DNA from: Thermacetogenium sp. UBA5472 | GTDB lineage: Bacteria > Bacillota > DSM-12270 > Thermacetogeniales > Thermacetogeniaceae | NCBI GenBank assembly: GCA_002426495.1 | Contig: DIQC01000102.1 | Location: 3,038-11,039, forward strand | Length of the DNA stretch: 8,002 nt | Reading direction: 5' to 3' | Shown: positions 6,090 through 8,002 of the stretch, piece by piece | How the letters are laid out: each line of letters begins with the position of its first letter | How positions within the stretch are numbered: position 1 is the stretch's first letter | Made by a program: the position numbers and the translations under genes | The notes under the pieces: model-generated | Told to the model about the DNA's origin: nothing | The model's input: only the letters and a program-made list of their open reading frames with translations | Databases searched by the model: none

Positions 6090-6118
6090 ATACTAGCATA
6101 CCCCTTTCTTCACGTCAA
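6090..6118 (-). promoter_or_regulatory. Sigma-A-type promoter for the gntR-corrinoid operon
   Basis: On the - strand, -35 TTGACG (6113-6118, five of six to consensus), a 17-base spacer, and -10 TAGTAT (6090-6095, four of six). The predicted start falls near 6083, at the edge of the operator palindrome and about 55 bases before the gntR ATG. Confidence 0.6.
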
Positions 6119-6124
6119 GAGAGA

Positions 6125-6225
6125 TCGCTAGACCACGGGGGCGGCTCCAGGGGGTGCGGGAACGGTCAGGAGCGACTCAGTTCTAGAGCGGCTCGCAGAG
6201 ACCGCGGCGGCGACTCCCGGACCTC
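6125..6225. other. GC-rich tract with repeated GCG(A/G)CTC
   Basis: This roughly 100-bp tract between the end of the FNT gene and the gntR promoter is far richer in G and C than its surroundings. It contains GCGGCTC or GCGACTC four times, at 6141, 6172, 6188 and 6210; the copies at 6172 and 6188 are each preceded by GA, making near-palindromes. No T-run and no convincing long stem were seen, so it is not called a terminator. It may be a worn repeat or structured 3' end of the FNT transcript. Confidence 0.4.
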
Positions 6226-6230
6226 ACTTA

Positions 6231-7373
6231 TTAAGGTGTGAACAGTCTTGTCAATGTCCCTGCTAGGTTTATTACAAACTGGGGTTTTTTCCGAGAAGAG
6301 GGCCTTAAATAGACGCTCCAGTAAAAAGTACCTACAAACATAGCGCCGCCGATAATGTTTCCTATTGTTACTGGTATTAGGTTTTTGAATATAAATGAAT
6401 TCCAATTCAAATTTGCTAGAGCTGACACCGCTCCGACAGGGTCGGTTCCTAAAATCGGTGCTATAGCAGCCAGCACTGATGCCTCGCCTTTTAATAAAAT
6501 GCCAGTCGGGATAAAGAACATGTTGGCAATGCTGTGTTCAAACCCGCAGGCAACAAAAGCTGTAATCGGAAACACAATACATAAAATCTTGCTGACACCA
6601 TCCTTACTGCCGCTTGCCAGCCATACTGCGAGACAGACCAGCCAGTTGCAGAGGATGCCCCGAACTAAAGCTTCTGTCCATGTTAAGCCAACTTTACCAT
6701 TGGCCGTCATCACAGACTTAACGCCGATCAGTGTGCCATTCATCTCCCACACACCACTGAGGTAAAAGAACCAGGCAATCAAAATTGCGCCAAAAAAATT
6801 AGCGAAGTAAACTATTGTCCAGTTTCTTGCCAGCTGCCGGCCGCTGATCTTTCCTTCCAGCCATGCTGTTACCATAAGGGTGTTCCCGGTAAACAACTCT
6901 GCACCACCGATTACGACGAGGATCAAACCGAGTGAGAAGACAAGGCCGCCGACAAGCCTGGATAAGCCGTCTCCTACATATAATGCCAGATCATTTGTGA
7001 CCACTGTTGATAATGCTCCGGCTAAAGCAATATAGCAGCCGGCCAGAATCCCCAGTACAAGCAGATTAAAGAACGGCGATACAGCCTTTTTTTCGGCATT
7101 TCCCACAGTAGTTGCCGCAACAGCTTTAGGCGAATCACAAGCATTAGGAAGCGCCACAGTTACTGGTTGAGGGGCAGGTTCAGGTTGTGGAGTTTCCGCA
7201 TCACCTATTGCGAAATTCATCACCGTTTTACAAACTTTGCGTTTTTCCTCTGTACAGCCGATCTCCTCTAGCTCTTCGGCAGTTAGCTTATGTCCAAAAG
7301 CTGCGATTTCACAATAACTAATAGGTCCACTGATCGAATCATAATCTTTCCAGTACTCGCAATTAATTTTCAT
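6231..7373 (-). CDS. Formate/nitrite transporter (FNT) family channel with cysteine-containing N-terminal extension
   Basis: A membrane channel of the FocA/NirC family, which as pentamers pass formate, nitrite, hydrosulfide or similar small anions. The FNT core spans about 97-357 of 380 residues, with about six hydrophobic segments. Hallmarks are GGAELFTGNT at 156-165, YFANFFGAI at 189-197, the central-histidine motif GFEHSIANMFFIP at 277-289 (His280), and NLIPVTIGNIIGG at 331-343. Residues 1-57 form an extra soluble part with Cys5, Cys21, Cys40 and Cys48, joined by a proline-rich linker (PQPEPAPQPV, 62-71). That extension is absent from ordinary FocA/NirC proteins of about 260-290 residues. 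ATG 7373 has GATGAGG seven bases upstream. Substrate cannot be told from sequence; formate would fit an anaerobe using methyl and one-carbon pathways. It is transcribed alone, separated from gntR by the GC-rich tract. Confidence 0.88.
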   Translation of the reverse strand: MKINCEYWKDYDSISGPISYCEIAAFGHKLTAEELEEIGCTEEKRKVCKTVMNFAIGDAETPQPEPAPQPVTVALPNACDSPKAVAATTVGNAEKKAVSPFFNLLVLGILAGCYIALAGALSTVVTNDLALYVGDGLSRLVGGLVFSLGLILVVIGGAELFTGNTLMVTAWLEGKISGRQLARNWTIVYFANFFGAILIAWFFYLSGVWEMNGTLIGVKSVMTANGKVGLTWTEALVRGILCNWLVCLAVWLASGSKDGVSKILCIVFPITAFVACGFEHSIANMFFIPTGILLKGEASVLAAIAPILGTDPVGAVSALANLNWNSFIFKNLIPVTIGNIIGGAMFVGTFYWSVYLRPSSRKKPQFVINLAGTLTRLFTP

Positions 7374-7401
7374 TCTCGTACCTCATCTTCTAGTGTAATT
7401 G

Positions 7402-7431
7402 TAAATAGGACTAAGATAAGAATAGTTGCAA
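7402..7431 (-). promoter_or_regulatory. Possible promoter of the FNT gene
   Basis: On the - strand, TTGCAA (7426-7431), an 18-base spacer and TATTTA (7402-7407) lie about 30 bases before the FNT start. Each hexamer matches consensus at four positions, so support is modest. Confidence 0.3.
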
Positions 7432-7454
7432 TAATCATGCCATGCGCCATTTTT

Positions 7455-7483
7455 TCATCAGAATAGAGGGGCAATTCTGGTGA
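7455..7483. repeat. Diverged REP-like unit upstream of the FNT gene
   Basis: TCATCAGAAT and ATTCTGGTGA form a 10-bp inverted repeat (one wobble) around AGAGGGGCA. On the - strand it begins TCACCAGAATTGCCCCTC, close to unit A at 2596 (TCACCAGAACCGTCCCTC). It lies just upstream of the candidate FNT promoter. Confidence 0.55.
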
Positions 7484-7651
7484 GTGAGATAAATATTCGG
7501 CGACACAGCATAGGTAGCAGGTGCTATTCATATATGTATACTGTCATACAAGAGTATTGAAACATTTATAAAAACATGCCCTAGTATCGGTGATAACGGC
7601 AAGAAACATGAAGAGACATGAGCTTAAGCAGTTCCTAATTATAAATAATCA

Positions 7652-7692
7652 GGCTGTGCAGCCCCGCCTTATGCCGATAATATGGCATAAGG
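7652..7692. repeat. Two adjacent inverted repeats in the intergenic region
   Basis: GGCTG-TG-CAGCC at 7652-7663 is followed by CCTTATGCC (7667-7675), eight bases, and GGCATAAGG (7684-7692), a perfect 9-bp inverted repeat. A further CCTTAT at 7711-7716 (CGCCTTAT is repeated at 7665 and 7709) could pair instead with the ATAAGG arm. There is no T-run, so these are not terminators; operator or RNA structure are both possible. Confidence 0.55.
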
Positions 7693-7864
7693 TATCGCTA
7701 TTTCGTCACGCCTTATTTTATATAAATTGGACTACTTATATCGCCAGAAGCGCATAGATACAGGGTTGTTAGCCTCTGCCTAGCTTGACTCTATAAAAAG
7801 ATGTTCCGGTTTTTCGTTAAGTTATGTAGCGTGCCGATGCCGCTTATTGGCCCCAAACTTTCAC

Positions 7865-7904
7865 AGCCTTTCTGAGCCTGTTTCAGCCTCTTTCTGCTCT
7901 TTCT
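7865..7904. repeat. 10-bp degenerate direct repeat (4 units)
   Basis: Consecutive units agcctttctg, agcctgtttc, agcctctttc and tgctctttct. The first three share AGCCT at exact 10-bp spacing. It lies immediately downstream of the tRNA terminator (reading the - strand). No function is assigned. Confidence 0.45.
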
Positions 7905-7913
7905 CCAGAAACG

Positions 7914-7949
7914 AAAAAAACCCGCAAAGCTTATGCCTGCAGGGTTTTT
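7914..7949 (-). terminator. Intrinsic terminator of the tRNA-Lys transcript
   Basis: On the - strand AAAAACCC-T-GCA pairs with TGC-GGGTTTTT around a small inner hairpin (GC-ATAA-GC), with one bulged T, and runs into TTTTTTT at 7914-7920. It begins two bases after the tRNA CCA end. The A-run and T-run on both flanks mean it might also work in the + direction. Confidence 0.85.
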
Positions 7950-7951
7950 AC

Positions 7952-8002
7952 TGGTGAGCCATACAGGAATCGAACCTGTGACACCCTGATTAAAAGTCAG
8001 GT
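7952..8002 (-). tRNA. tRNA-Lys (anticodon UUU), 5' part cut off by the window edge
   Basis: Reading the - strand from the window edge: anticodon arm CCTGA-CTTTTAA-TCAGG with anticodon TTT, variable loop GTGTC, T arm ACAGG-TTCGATT-CCTGT, acceptor 3' strand ATGGCTC, discriminator A, and an encoded CCA at 7952-7954. The D arm and 5' acceptor strand lie beyond 8002. All visible stems pair perfectly. Confidence 0.93.

Larger units (their letters stand above)
7374..7913. other. 540-bp AT-rich intergenic region without a recognisable gene
   Basis: No credible coding frame on either strand and no riboswitch family recognised. It contains the FNT leader and candidate promoter, the REP-like unit at 7455-7483, two adjoining hairpin-forming sequences at 7652-7692, and a 10-bp periodic tract at 7865-7904. 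The stretch 7484-7650 shows nothing I can name. Confidence 0.6.

Noticed and set aside
6166..6405. 79-codon - strand frame over the FNT 3' end and the GC-rich tract
   Set aside because: Out of frame with the FNT gene and Arg/Ser-rich as expected of a shadow; no ribosome site noted.
7952..8002. tRNA-Lys as attachment site of an integrated element
   Set aside because: No second copy of the tRNA 3' end and no integrase gene in the window.

Overview
The window looks like chromosome from an anaerobic, low-to-mid GC Firmicute, most likely a clostridial lineage of the Peptococcaceae/Desulfotomaculum or acetogen type. The reasons are a heptaprenyl-type polyprenyl synthase beside a YtpB-like (DUF2600) terpene cyclase, a small corrinoid methyl-transfer operon with a UroD-type protein and DUF1638, a formate/nitrite-family channel, strong Shine-Dalgarno sites with some TTG starts, and short palindromic repeats with a GGGGGACGGTTCT-like core. 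The genus assignment is inference.

Layout. The left end carries on the + strand the last codons of an unidentified gene (2-91) and then a long-chain polyprenyl diphosphate synthase (234-1247). Everything after that is on the - strand. A DUF2600/YtpB-like tetraprenyl-beta-curcumene synthase (1374-2474) converges on the prenyl synthase, so a C35-type prenyl donor and its probable cyclase lie side by side. Next comes a cluster of four short palindromic REP-like units (2596-2734). It abuts and invades the 3' end of a four-gene set that reads right to left: gntR (5271-6029), corrinoid protein (4549-5223), DUF1638 protein (3851-4552) and UroD-family methyltransferase (2709-3854). The last three genes are joined by 4-bp start/stop overlaps. 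A good sigma-A-type promoter (6090-6118) and a palindrome (6063-6083) at the expected transcription start lie in front of gntR, which points to an autoregulated operon.

Further right are a short GC-rich tract (about 6125-6230), a formate/nitrite transporter (6231-7373) with an unusual cysteine-containing N-terminal extension, and about 540 bp of AT-rich DNA without a gene (7374-7913). That gap holds inverted repeats and another diverged REP-like unit. The window ends in a - strand tRNA-Lys(UUU), cut by the window edge, with a clear intrinsic terminator just downstream of it.

How it fits together. The corrinoid operon encodes a methyl carrier (B12 protein), a UroD-fold methyltransferase, a DUF1638 partner of unknown function and a ligand-sensing regulator. 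No MttB/MtaB-type substrate methyltransferase and no RamA/RACo-type activator is visible here, so either the UroD protein is the substrate-specific enzyme or partners lie elsewhere. The most distinctive theme is the REP-like family. Its copies supply the stop codon of the UroD gene, overlap the start codon of gntR, and apparently supply the ribosome-binding site of the corrinoid gene.
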